DNA of 64,000 bases, taken from assembly GCA_035236585.1 (NCBI GenBank), contig CP141139.1, forward strand, positions 53,327,217-53,391,216, given 5' to 3'. Shown here piece after piece: positions 49,391 to 61,227 of this stretch; the first letter of the stretch is position 1; every line of letters begins with the position of its first letter. The notes below the pieces were generated by a model that saw only the letters and a program-made list of their open reading frames with translations, did not search any database and was not told the DNA's origin. Source of the DNA: Warburgia ugandensis. Lineage: Eukaryota > Streptophyta > Magnoliopsida > Canellales > Canellaceae. The position numbers were made by a program, and so were the translations under genes.

Positions 49391-50106
49391 AGCTAAAAGT
49401 TCTTGGTTTACCAAGGATGGTCTCTATCATTTCCGAAGTTTCATATGACTTAAAGAAGATTATAAACTTAAGAGATACATGGCATAGTCTTTCGTGATTT
49501 TCTCAATAGTTGACCAAAATGAAGAATAATGAGACCAACTAAGAAATAATGTCCACTGAAGAAAATTTTAAATTTATCTATAATACTTAGAAAAGGAAGA
49601 ATGGCTCAAAACTCACTTAGGTCATAAGTCTCCATAGATCTTTTTCAGGATCTCCAAGTTAGATTTTTATCTTCAACATAAACTATATACAGCTATTTTG
49701 TTTAATTATTGTCCTGAGTTTAATTTTCATGAAACACTTTAGAAAAAGAATAAAATAGTGAACTAATTGTATGCAACTCTATTAATAAGCTAAAGTTCAA
49801 AAGATAATTGAATATTTAGAAATTTTAAATTCTCATCTTTATAAAGGAACTTACAAAAAAAAAACTCAAAAATTTTCAAAAATACAAGAAAAGTTGGAAA
49901 TCTCATATATCTACACCCCCCAACATGAACTAAACATTGTCCTCAATGTTTGAAATATGGGATGCCTAAATGATGAATGGGTAATGCAAACTAATGATAC
50001 TTTTTTAAAAATTCTTGGGTTGCCTCCTAATGAGCTCTAAGTTTAACGTCTTTAACCATACAAAGCCTATAACAAACATAATTTTCTAAACCTAGACCAA
50101 ACTAGG
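49391..50106 (-). other. 3' non-coding region of element B, inner piece
   Basis: Minus sense equivalent of 30361-31010 in element A; has the C6 (G6 on the coding strand) run at 49916-49921 and the AGACGTTAAACTTAGAGCTCATTAGGAGGCAACCC landmark near 50015-50050. Confidence 0.8.
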
Positions 50107-50355
50107 TTAGCTAATTCCCCTAATTCTAACCCCAATAATGAACTGACAAGATTTCTTATGCCACTTTAGAATCTTATGATAGTCTATATATTGCCTCCAC
50201 TTGGAGATTTTTAGTGGTGGTAACATTAAGACATTATAGACCACCACGATTTTGAGTTGTGGGGAATCATATTGATGATCCATCATCTTCAAAAATTCAT
50301 GGTAGTCAACATAATTCCTCCACCTCATATTTTGACCCACCTTGAATTGTCCCAT
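50107..50355 (-). pseudogene. Second residual frame of the pol-less family (element B)
   Basis: 82 open codons in minus sense. Two units of about 41 residues end with RWRNYVDYHEFLKM and KWRQYIDYHKILKW, separated by IVVVYNVLMLPPLKI. It aligns with the two 43-codon units of element A (30062-30318), and the frame is cleaner here than in A. The upstream part (50755-50356) has stops and matches A's acidic region. Function unknown; no similarity to RT, RNase H or integrase that I can see. Confidence 0.6.
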
Positions 50356-50893
50356 TCTAGACCAAATTTAGGGATCACATTGACCATTATATTTAATTCA
50401 TATATTTCCTCTATTTCCCTTATGTTGTCCTAAAATTGGGGTATAATCTAACTCTGCCCTTACCTAAAATTTTGTTCTTATATTATTGGAGGCGGGGACA
50501 TGCTTTTGCTTAAATCTTGATTATCTTCTAAGGTTTACCCTAAAGTATAATGATGTAGATCCGGTACATCAACTGACTCTTCTTCATCTTGTTCAACTGG
50601 CATAGTTAAGGTTTTAGGTAGACCTATACTATTATCTTATGATTGTTCAAATAAGGTTTGTATGTCCCAATTACGTATATCTTCTACATTGCAAGGCTCA
50701 ATTTGTATTTTAGGATCTGTAGGAATCCAACCAAGCTTGCCATTGAGAAGTGTCTATTAAAGGGACAATATCCAACAACTCATTCACTTCTCCAATAAAT
50801 GTGTCTTCATCATCATCAAGACCTTATCCCAATTAGGAGTAGCCACATGAATCTTATTCCTCCATTCCTCTCTATTAAGTACCACGGCTTCAT

Positions 50894-51898
50894 TTAGTCA
50901 AAAGTTTTTAAATCTTTCCTCACCACTTCTATCCATGTTCTTTTATGCCTTCCCCTTGCCCTTTTAGAACCTTCTACTTGTATTGCCTCACTCCTTCCAA
51001 CTAGTGTCATTGTTGGTCTTCTTTGAACATGTCCAAACCATCTAAGTCTAATTTCTCTCATCTTGTTACCTATTGCTGCTACCCCTAAATTTCCCATAAT
51101 ATTTCCATTTCTAATTCTACCCTTTCTAATCTTACCACTCATCCATCTCAGCATCTTCATTTTTGCGACACTCATCCTATGAGCATGATGTTCCTTAACT
51201 GCCCAACACATTGATCCATAGAGTATGGCTGACTTTATGGCCATCTTGTAGAATTTTTCTTTCAGTTTGAGTGACACCTGCCGATCATACAAAACTCTAG
51301 ATGCACATCTCCATTTGTTCCAACCCACTTGGATTCTCTCGGTAACCTCCCTCTCAATCTCTCCACTCTCACGAATCATTGATCCTAAGTACCGAAAGTG
51401 GTCTTTTACAAGGATGTCTTGGTTATCAATCTTGACTGGTGTTCCACTCCAACTCCTCTCCTTGCTAAAATTGCATTCTATATATTCTATCTTAGTTCGA
51501 CTAATTTTAAATCCTTTAGATTCAAATGCTTCACTCCATAACTCTAACTTTATGTTTACACCCTCCCTTATCTCATCAAGTAAGACTATATCATCTGCAA
51601 ATAAAAAGCACCAGGGAATCTCCTCGTGCAATCCTACAGTGACATGAAAATCACCAGTCTCTCCACTAATAGTCTTAACATTTGTTACCGCTCCCTCATA
51701 CATATCTTTAATTATGCCTATATACCCCCACGAAACCCCTTTATCGCCCAGCACCCTCCATATTAACTCTCTAGTGACTCTATCATAAGCTTTCTCTAAG
51801 TCAATAAAGACCATGTGGAGGTCTTTCCTCCTCTCCCTGTATTTCTCTACTAATTGTCTTAGTAAGAAAATAGCTTTCATGGTAAATCTCCCAGGCAT
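50894..51898 (-). pseudogene. LINE reverse transcriptase, C-terminal 334 open codons
   Basis: Starts MPGRFTMKAIFLLRQL (RTE consensus FMPGRSTxEAIFLLRxL) with DLEKAYDRV, the first RT aspartate block, then the catalytic FADDIVL at about 51595-51610, followed by the thumb and the conserved C-terminal RxRGRHKRTWIEVVRKDL ending before 50894. Between GLH and the FADD block about 25 residues of the QGS...SP block are missing without a frameshift, so a key RT motif is lost while the frame stays open. Upstream (51899-52990) the same protein continues with stops and frame changes: RIPEVKEALKKIK and GPNGVPMEVWK near 52130-52220. A native protein would copy its own RNA at the nicked target. Confidence 0.95.
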
Positions 51899-52989
51899 GA
51901 AGCCAAACCGATTCTCTGATACACTTGTTTGATGTCATAACCTCTTCTCAATCACTCTTTCAAAAGGTATCGTAGTGTGGCTCATAAGTTTGATCCCTCA
52001 ATAATTAGTGCAACTCTGTATGTCTCCTTTATTCTTATAAATTGGTATAATAGATTTTTCCTTCACTCATCAGGCATTTTCTTTGATTTTATCATCTTGT
52101 TAAACAACTTGGTCAACCAAACTACCCAATATCTCCCATATGCTTCCAAACCTCCATTGGTACACCATTGGGCCCCATGGCCTTTCTTAATTTTATCTTT
52201 TTCAAGGCCTCTTTCACTTCAGGTATTCTAATCCTATGTTCATATCTATAATATCCAATTTTATTTAGATTTATAGTATTTTCAATCTATATATTCTCAG
52301 AGCCATTATCATTTAACAATTTTTAAAAGTATGTTTTCCACCTTTGTTTGATCTCATCATCTTTGACTAATACCCTTTGATCATTACTTCTAATGCACCT
52401 AACATGATCTAAGTCCTTACCCTTCTGTTGTCTTACTTTTGCAAGTTTAAACACATCTTTCTCACCTTCTCTAGTTCCTAATCTATTATAGAGCTCATCA
52501 TATACTTTAAGTTTAGCCTCACTTACTATTCTCTCAATAACCTTTTTAGCATTTTTATATTGTTCATAGTTTTCATTATTTCTAGTCTTCTGTCATGCTT
52601 TAAAACACATCAGTTTTTCTTTAATAACTTTTTACACTATTTCACTCCACCACCATGTTTTCTTTATTAATTGCCTTTTACCTTTAGATACTCCTAGGAC
52701 ATCTTTTGCCACTTTCTTAATGGACTCAGCAATACTAATCCACATGGTATTTACTTCTGTTCATAGTTCCAATTTCCTTCTATCATTAACTTATTTGTGA
52801 ATGAGGTAATTTTCTCTCCTTTTAAGTTCCACCACTTAATTTTTGGATACTTATTTAGTTCATTTCCTTTCTTCTATCTTTTGATATGGATATCCTTAAC
52901 CATTAACCTATGTTGTGAGATTAAACTCTCACAGGGTATCACCTTACAATCCTTACACATAGATTTTTCAGTATTCCTAAGTAGAAAAA

Positions 52990-53766
52990 ATGCTATTTGG
53001 CTTTTATGAAGTCCACTTTTAAGGTTATTAAGTGTTCATCCCTCTTCTTAAAGATTGTATTTGCAATGGCCAGGTTATATGACAAAGTAAAATGGAGGAT
53101 AGTCTCCCCCATCTCATTTCGTTCACCTATACCATACCCTCTGTGTATTCTATCATATCCTTCCTTTTCTTTTCCTACATGGTCATTTAAGCCTGCTCCT
53201 ACAAATATCCCCTCTGTTTTGGGAATTTCTTGCATGATTCCCTCTATATCTTCCCAAAACTGTCTCTTGATTAGATCTTGTAACCCTACTTGTGGTGCGT
53301 ATGCACTTATAACATTTATAATCTACTCTCCTAGAACAAGTTTTATTATTATAATTCTATCATTGATTCTTTTAACGTCCACAACTTTATCCTTTAGTTC
53401 CTTATCCACTATTATTCCTATGTTATTTCTGTTATTATCCTTTCCTACATAACATAATTTATACCCATCGACTTCTCTAGCTTTAGCCCCTTTCCACTTA
53501 GTTTCTTGGATATAAACGATGTTAACTCTCCTATGTTTCATCACATCTACTAACTCTAAACTCTTACCTATCAATGTCCCTATATTCCATGTGGCGATAT
53601 GAATCTTATGCTCTAGAGATATCTTATTTACTATCTCCCTTCTCAACCTCCATAGCATGAACCCATGTCCACTTTTTACTGCACCTGAGTTCTGATGCAG
53701 CCGACACTTCCGAGAGGACACTCTAATAGCCCTTGCCCATTTTTCACCACTACACCCAGGATCCAA
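52990..53766 (-). pseudogene. LINE AP endonuclease domain
   Basis: Minus sense from about 53600: IATWNIGTLIGKSLELVD, then VNIVYIQETKWKG, DGYKLCYVGKDNNRNNIGI and DRIIIIKLVLGE. These are the first blocks of an RTE endonuclease, with the asparagine of TWNIGT and the glutamate of QETKWKG present. After a frame change, 53235-52993 has GIFVGAGLNDHVGKEKEGYDRIHRGYG, the GDxN-H-like block where GDLNGHVG is usual, so the catalytic Asp appears replaced. It would nick target DNA for target-primed reverse transcription. Confidence 0.92.
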
Positions 53767-53904
53767 TGTAGTGCGATGCTTCTGGGAGAACGCCCTAGCA
53801 ACCCTTGCCTATTTTTCACTATACCAAAGATTTGATGCAACACGTCACTTATGGGGAATGACCTAGCTTGAGGGAATGTCATTTTTTGATTCATGTCATG
53901 TTAT

Positions 53905-54190
53905 GGTTGCCATAGTTTTAAGAAGTCAAAGATGATTTTCATTTATTCCTTACAAACTAATATACAAATGCATATTCATTTGCAAGTAGAAAAGAAATAA
54001 TAAAATCATCTTCAGCTTCACCCTTGCTGGTTGGCACCTAACGCAAGGGTTGCCATATTTTAAGAAGATGGAGATGATTTTCATTTCTTCCTCAAAAATT
54101 AATATACAAATGTATATTCATTTGTAAGAAAGAAATAACAAAATCATCTTCAACTTCACCCTTGCTGGCTGGCACCTAACGCAAGACCCT
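53905..54190. repeat. 143-base tandem duplication in the LINE 5' region
   Basis: Units begin GGTTGCCATA at 53905 and 54048; both contain AGATGATTTTCATTT, an ATATACAAATGxATATTCATTTG near-palindrome and CACCCTTGCTGGxTGGCACC. Confidence 0.92.
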
Positions 54191-54245
54191 TCTCCTTTTT
54201 CATTTGGGCATGGGACTAGTGTTGGCGGAGTTATGTGTCTTCATC

Positions 54246-55190
54246 AAATTCATAAAAATAAGTAGGACACAATTCTAAATGATCTAGGTTGAATGTTTCT
54301 ATGGCTTCATTTTCTTCATCAATGAAAGTCTCTTTATCACACTCATAATAAGCACAGGAGATGCCTTGAGTAGATATGAGTGAGAGGTTTGTATGAATGG
54401 TAGTGGACTTTGTGGCTTAGAATGATAATAAGAAATTTCCATCCTATTATCAATATCAATGGTCAAGGTTGGTGAAAAACCTTGAGGTTTAATAGGAATT
54501 GGTAATTCCCACCATGACATTCTTTCAAGTGTTCTTTAACTCTCTTATCTAATTTGTTTTATTAACTCAGCCACATTTTCAAGTGAAGCAAGATTTTGAT
54601 CCATTAAGCCACTAAGTTGTTTCAAACATTCTATATTTTGTATCTCACCTAATGATTGTTCCTCCTATTGTAGATAAAATGACTCATATGAGTGGTATTA
54701 CTGAGGCATTTTGGTACTAAAAAGGCCAGGGTAAGTTGAACTAATGATGTTGTACCTGATAATCTAAATAATCATGGTAGTATTGACTAGGGTGAGACCA
54801 TTGTGGTTCTTCTTGATATTAGTAATCCTAAGACCATGGTTGTTCATGATGCCTAGCTTGTTTATTATAATATATCTCAGGATAGTAGTCATTGATAAAA
54901 TATGTGAATGTACTAGGTGCATCGACTGGCTCCTGATAGTTTTCATTGTTTATGGAGCTTGATGGCCTTAGAGGAGTAGGAAATTGTGAGTCATAATAAG
55001 TATAGTCACTATGGTATGGAAGTTGTAGAGCAACTTGCCTAGAAGCTATCATCCTAAGCAATTGAGTTTCTAAAATATTTATCCTATCCAATGATGTATT
55101 TAATCTATGAAATCTATCACCTCCTTAATAGTCCTTTATTTTCAACTTTTATACAACAAACTAGATTGTTGTATACAATGAATGGGTACT
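54246..55190 (-). pseudogene. First residual frame of the pol-less family (element B)
   Basis: Minus sense, broken. 55091-54828 encodes MDRINILETQLLRMIASRQ, a Tyr-rich YHSDYTYYDSQFPTPLRPSS part and ENYQEPVDAPS. Further on come Gln/His/Tyr-rich codons, CLKQLSGLMDQNLASLENVAELI (likely coiled coil), and LTIDIDNRMEISYYHSKPQ before an acidic end. It is colinear with 28750-29611 of element A. Unknown function. Confidence 0.6.
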
Positions 55191-56239
55191 TACCTTCTTT
55201 TTTTTAATGGAAAACCCTAACTATATGAAACCTAAATGCTAATCCTAAACTAAATGATGTACAATAAAATATTGGTATTCACAAATCAAGTAGTGACTTA
55301 ATTATATTTTCTTACTGCATAGGTGGTAGCTTCTTATACCTAAATCTAGACAACTCCTCCTTTTATCCAAATTTGACTACTGCTCACCGATTGGATTCTC
55401 CTATAAAGTGGTTAATAAAATCCTCGTATCAACCGACATCAATGGAAGGAGTGAGAAAATTACTTGGATTTTTTCACACCCACTATAACCACAATGCTCA
55501 AAAACAACTAGAGTGACAATAGATTGTGTCCTTCTAAAAGGTTCCTATGAACCCGATACCCTAAGTCTCTTTTTACTTGATTTTAAATTAATGTTCAAGG
55601 GTTGGGATTGCTACATACAAGGATGTTGATTGATTCTTAGGTGGGCCAAGGAGCTGGTGATGAAATCCAGTCCTTATCTTATAAGGGTTTCTATGAGGCC
55701 CTTACTAGCATTAAGTTCCATTCCACCATAAAGCTATAAACATGCAACGCATAACAAAAATCAACTAATGCTTACCTACATGCTACTTAACAAAGGATCA
55801 GACACCTTAATAGATAGAACGCTATAACCATGCATCCTATGCTTTAGTCATAGTCGAGCTCAAGATAACCTTTGTCAAATAGGTGCTTGAACCAATGCAA
55901 CAATCCTAAGTATTGTGCAAGAGTTATCAATGCAGAACCCTAATCTACGTGATTTATGCTACCATCATAAACATAAAATTTTACTAAATGCACTATCCTA
56001 AAAATTAAAATTTGGGAGAAGATCACTCACAGTGAGGGGTATGATGATGATCAAGTGTGGGCCCCCATACCACACTTGCCTTGTATTATTACAATCCATT
56101 TAAAAATTAAATAAAATTACAATTACAATTACAATGGGCCTCACTACAATTTCACTCAAATCCTAATCTACGAAAGCAATAAAAACCTAATCTATGTTGA
56201 TGAAGCCATAGCCTAGAGGATCATCACTACTTCTTCCTA
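55191..56239 (-). other. Leader of element B
   Basis: No frame. Minus sense matches A's leader: GGCCCACACTTGATCATCATCA near 56050-56075, the ATTAGGATTTGAGTGAAATTG segment near 56155, CTAGATTTAGGTATAAGAAGC near 55335. Confidence 0.78.
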
Positions 56240-57481
56240 AGAGTTCCCTCACTTCCTTTTTCTTCCTCCTTTTATCTCTTTTGGGAACTTCCTAACATAT
56301 ATAATAAGTGATCCTAAGGGAGGAGAAAGGGATGAGATATAAGGGTTAAGATAAAAGAAGAACCTATGACACCCTTTATGACATATAAGAGTGAAATAAT
56401 GTGCAACAAGGTGGGAGATGCCATTTTTTTAGGAGGAGGCATCTCCCCCTTTCAAAAATCATTGAGGCCCTTGAAAATAGTAAGTGTTTTGGATGGGGAT
56501 GAGATAAGAGAGAGAGAGAGAAAAGTGGATAGGAGGAAAGAAAGTAATAGGAAAAGATAAGAAAGAGAGATGAGGTAGGGAGAAGTGAATGGCTAGGTAG
56601 TTTCCTAGGAAGTGGGGATTGATTGAATGGTTGGAATGGGATTTTAAGGTGGAAGAGTCTTAGAAAGACAAGACTCTTAAATAAAAAGTCAAATTCGTAA
56701 TCATATTTAATTGTGAGGTGGAAAGTAAGAAAAAAGTGGAAAAAACATAAAAAAAACATAAAAAATGGAGAGGTCTCTTATTATTAGTCCACATGCCACA
56801 TTTTCATAGTGGATTTTCCCTTAATTATCTTCAAAATATCCTCATAAATACCAAGGATAATTCTTTGGACTCTTCTCTAATCATGGTCTCCCATGTAGTT
56901 GGTTCATACGTCTTTGATAACTAGGTTTGAGAGCTCCATTGGCTTGGCTTCATGGCTAGCTTAGATGGCTTTCTTGGCTTAGCCTGATGGCTTAAATTCT
57001 TCTCTTTAGTGTTTGGCTTGGCTCTTTAACTTTTACTCTTGTTCATGGCTTGAATATAGTTAAGTGGCTTAAGTAAAACCCATGCAAAGGTGGTGGACCT
57101 TGCTTGTGCATGGGCCCACTTTGGCTACATTTGGATCCTCTAATTACCTCCATTACTTGTCCTAAAAATGAATTTTATCCTTGATCTTATTTTGGATTGA
57201 TGATTTTTAGGTCTTGACTCAATCTTTTGATCTTGATCTTTCATTTTCTTCTTAATCGATCTTAGCCATTGGATCACCATGTCAATTAAATTCTAAAAAA
57301 ATATGAATAATCACATACTTACTAATATCAGCTTTTGGAGCTACAAAATGTCAATTTTTTGAGTCATTAGGTTAAAAATGCATGTGTTACAAATTTTGGC
57401 TAAAAAGCCTATTTTACCCCTATAAGTTATAACACATGAGCAACTGATTAGTTAGTTTTGTCCAAAATTAGGAACTTATCA
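56240..57481 (-). repeat. 5' LTR remnant of element B
   Basis: Minus sense starts TGATAAGTTCCTAATTTTGG at 57481 and runs about 1.25 kb; the 3' half of the LTR and the primer-binding site are gone, and the leader follows directly. It aligns with 40950-42215 of its 3' LTR (GGAGGCATCTxCACC, CCATTTAGCTTG / CCATGTAGTTGG region). Confidence 0.82.
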
Positions 57482-57593
57482 ACTTTAATAATATAAATTC
57501 TAAATAAAATAAAATAAAATATTGAGTAGATCTTATAGTGAGGTCCTGGAATTAATTCTTCTTGTATAAGGTTAAACCATTTACAAACCACCT

Positions 57594-57612
57594 CCCTAGC
57601 AATGGCACCAAA
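57594..57612 (-). promoter_or_regulatory. Primer-binding site of element G (tRNA-Asp type)
   Basis: Minus sense TTTTTGGTGCCATTGCTAGGG four bases after the LTR end; close to TGGCGCCGTTGCCGGGG, complementary to tRNA-Asp, with CG-to-TG/CA type changes. Confidence 0.85.
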
Positions 57613-59672
57613 AACTTGTTGAGAGTTTTTCTGCAAGTGCACTGTTAGTCAATTGTAGTATTGTAGGGTCAAATCCACAGGCAAGATATAGTGTTAGTTT
57701 AAATCATGAATTTTTTCTACTCTAATGGTCCTAAAATATTTAAACTAAAAAGATTACAAAATGAGGTAATAAAATGGCCAAATTGATTAGATTTCTTTGA
57801 ATTAGGAGAATACACTATGATTAAAGGTTGAGATTAGAGATTACTTTAACTAGTATTAGGGTCCACCAAGAGTTATTCCTCTCTATAATTCAATAAGTAG
57901 ACTGAAACTATGACCAATTTCTCGAAATGTGGTCTCTTTGAAAATCTAGCCTAAAATTCGTTGATCATTAAAAACCAAATAAATTACCAAATGCTAAGTA
58001 ATCCATGTAAAACCTAATTATAATGAATCATGGATTATTTCTAAGTATTCATTATGCAAGGGAATGACATTGAATCAAAGAATTGTACTATGGGAAATTC
58101 TATCTATTACAAATTGAGATAAATTTCAAATTAGATTTTCTAAGACATTTAAAATATTTAGGAAATAATAGGTGGTGTTCCCTAATGTCAAACTAGGATC
58201 ATTCTAATCCTAAGAAAAAATATACTAGCCTAACATGATTTATTATTTAACACAAATTAAGTGAAGCTATATTAAAGCAATGAAAATTTATATAAAATAT
58301 ATTAATCTACAAGTGGAGGAAAGCACCACCCCAAAAACTATGCTAAATTGTATCTACTTTCCACTATTTTTCCACTTAATTGTTATAACGTATTCAAGAA
58401 CCTTCATCCCAAATATATACTCAAATCCAATAAGAAATCAAAGAGAAATCTATGTTTGCAGTTAGAGTTACTATAACTTTGGAGAGTGTCACTAGCATTT
58501 CCTACATAAGACAAACTTTGAAAACCAATGAGTATCAGCCAGGGATTCCATTCCAAATTGTACCTTAGTTAATTGGTTTCAAAACAAGATACTATATACT
58601 AAAATTAGATGAGAATTACACGAGATGTAATGGAACAAAAATCATGTGTGAGTGTCACTAGCAATCACGAGTTGTAGGACATTTCCTGCACATACCCGAT
58701 GAGTGCGATGAACAAGAGTACTCTGGCCAATGATTTCACCACCTTTTAAGATCAAAATTTTCTATGAAACTTCATATTAGCTTGATTGGATGTCAAGAAA
58801 TCCAATTATATATTTAGATTGTGGGAAAAATCAACAGTATGAAGATATTCAACAAGAAAGATGGTTGATTCATCACGCACAATATTGTTACTGTGTAAAC
58901 CAGTAAATGTGTGATGAAGTTGGTCACTTTGGCCATTAATTTCTCCAACATAAAGATCAAAATTTTCAATGAAATTTCTTATTCGACCTAATTGAATATC
59001 ACAGAATCCATTAGTATGGTTAGATTTTGTAGAAAATCAACATATATGGAGATATTTGATGCAAAGTTATGGGTTCATCAAAGATTGTAACAATACCTGT
59101 TATTATTTTCTTTGAGAAATCTCACTCAAAACTCAATTAAATTGCTAGAAACCATTGGAAACATCTGTCAAAGGCTTAGGAAATATTTCCAATCGTTTAG
59201 ATCATCAAAGTATCATTCATAAAATGACTAAAAGTTAAGAAATCAGTAGCTCTCCTTCTCTTGTAGATAACAATGGTAAAAGGAGACAGAGGTGAAGATA
59301 TCTTGCTCTACTTTGCTTCTCCTCAGGAAAAATTCACACTACTTCTTCTTGGGAGAGATGAGAGCATTATAAATTGTTCATATCATCTATCAACAATAAA
59401 ACAAGTGCACACAAGGGAGACATCCAATGCCATGTTACTGCATTGCTATAGAGGTAGAATTAATGAAGCAGGGATGGAAAACTTGGATCTCGCCCTACTT
59501 TCTTGCTCTCTCAATGGGAATCCTTTGAGGGGAGGCTAGAAAACTAGTTTCTAGCTACCCTTTGCTAAATTTAACCTCTAGCTCACTGGCATTCATAGCA
59601 TTTGGAAGCTAGAATGATAGTAGCAGTTGGTGGAGTAAACCAATAAGAAATCCTTCTATGGAAGTTCAAAGT

Positions 59673-59828
<156 letters not shown>

Positions 59829-60016
59829 AAAAAATATACCAAGAAATCAGTAACAAGAAAATATACCAAGAAATCAGTAACAACAATAGATTATTAGTCA
59901 ATAGACCAAAAGAGAGAGTAGAGTTTTTTTTTTTCTCCTCTCCTTGCTGCTCTCTTCAACTAATCCACACATTGCTCTCCTCTCCCTCTCTACCCTTTGG
60001 ATGTCCAAACATCTTC

Positions 60017-60031
60017 CTCTTATATAGAGGG
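60017..60031 (-). promoter_or_regulatory. TATA-box candidate of the element G LTR
   Basis: CCTCTATATAAGAGG on the minus strand, about 790 bases into the LTR, followed by pyrimidine/purine-rich sequence and a CTCTCTTTTGG stretch, as around LTR transcription starts. No experiment; placement only. Confidence 0.45.
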
Positions 60032-60816
60032 AGGAGTGGCTAATGTTAATAATGACTCCCTTTCTCCTCGAGCCCCCCAGTTACTTACCATTGACTCTCT
60101 CCTCCAACCACATCATCCATTAATGAAAGTGGAATGCGTCTAGGTGCTTTCTCTCTATAGCATTAGCAGCTCCCTCTTATTTACAAGAGGTCAAGCAATT
60201 AGCTTGCTTTTAGCTAACAACTCTCTTTGTGACACATGGCTATAACATAAAGATCTTATCCTTAAGATCTCCACCCTTCATCCATTTATCCATCCAATTA
60301 CTTATTTTTGACTTGATCTCAACTTTAGGAACCTTTCATGTGAGATCCCTTATCATCTCATGTTATCCCATGCACTCCCTCAGAATTCATATGTTATACA
60401 TTCTTCCATTTTATACATTCCCAACCTTGTGGACCCTTGATGTGTGTTAGAATGAAAGAGTGAGTGGGACCCATGTATGATCTTTCACTTACGCCCTATA
60501 GTGTGAGTGATCCAAGCTTGCATGAGCTTGGAGGTGAAATAGATGGAATTATCTCCAATACAAAGGCTTCTACTTCTTCAATTGGCCCATCTCATCAAAA
60601 TTAGATTAATCTGAGCAATCCATTTATATTTAAGCTTGATCAATGACATAGATTTTTAAACATTGCCTTTAGATGGTGATCTAACCCTAAAAATATATTG
60701 GATTATGGTTAGATGAAGTTTAGTGCAAATCCATCATATGAGTGTCAAATGATCAATCTAATCATTAAAACAATACAAAATTTGTGGTTTTCATATACAA
60801 TATTGAGCACCCAACA

Positions 60817-61227
60817 CCTACCTCGTAGATGTTCTCGTGTATAAATCTAATATTTTATCTGGCTTTTTCTCTTCTTGCTCCTACATTTTCTCCTCTATTA
60901 GGGACTGTCTAAGGTTGGGTGTCTTCCTATTCTTCCTTTTCCCTTTTCTCTCTTTCTATCTTGGATGGTTTTCAACCAAACATATTTAGGTTGAGACATC
61001 TTTATCTTATAAGGCTATCTATTTGGTTCTTCCTTACTACCCAAGGTAGTTTACTCCTAAAACTCCACCTATTTCCCACTTGAAATCCTAGCCATTCTAG
61101 CCTCAAACATAAAACGTCTTTTGCCACTTTCACCCAACTACTAAAACCATCAAAGGATCCTTCTATCTCTCCATATCTCACTTTCTTAATTGAAAACATT
61201 GGGTTGCATGGTGATGGGTTTTAAAAA
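60817..61227 (-). other. Probable leader of element H
   Basis: Minus sense follows a putative LTR end at 61228. A 65-codon frame (61199-61002) starts MFSIKKVRYGEIEGSFDG; not recognised. Purine-rich GAAAAGGGAAAAGGAAG sequence at 60935-60955. Element G was inserted at its left edge. Confidence 0.35.

Larger units (their letters stand above)
50812..54232 (-). mobile_element. RTE-clade LINE, inserted in element B
   Basis: 3421 bases with a perfect 13-bp TSD, ATGTGTCTTCATC on the plus strand (50799-50811 and 54233-54245). Minus-sense order: 5' region with a 143-base tandem duplication, AP endonuclease, linker, RT with thumb and C-terminal segment, short 3' tail ending in GATGATGATG. No long poly(A); RTE elements typically end in short tandem repeats. 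Several stops in the 5' two thirds make it inactive. Confidence 0.95.
36407..57481 (-). mobile_element. Element B: second pol-less Athila-related element, hosting four insertions
   Basis: Bounded by TGTTGTGATTTTAAG (LTR end, left) and ...AGGAACTTATCA (LTR start, right) with a perfect TSD ACTTT at 36402-36406 and 57482-57486. Without its nested insertions it is about 7.9 kb. Parts in minus order: 5' LTR remnant (57481-56240, its 3' half and primer-binding site deleted), leader, first frame (55190-54246), second frame (50755-50107), 3' non-coding region (50100-42216, interrupted) and 3' LTR (42215-36407, interrupted). No pol. Confidence 0.9.

Noticed and set aside
51267..53452. Plus-strand frames of 70-151 codons over the LINE
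   Set aside because: Antisense shadows of the minus-strand LINE RT and endonuclease.
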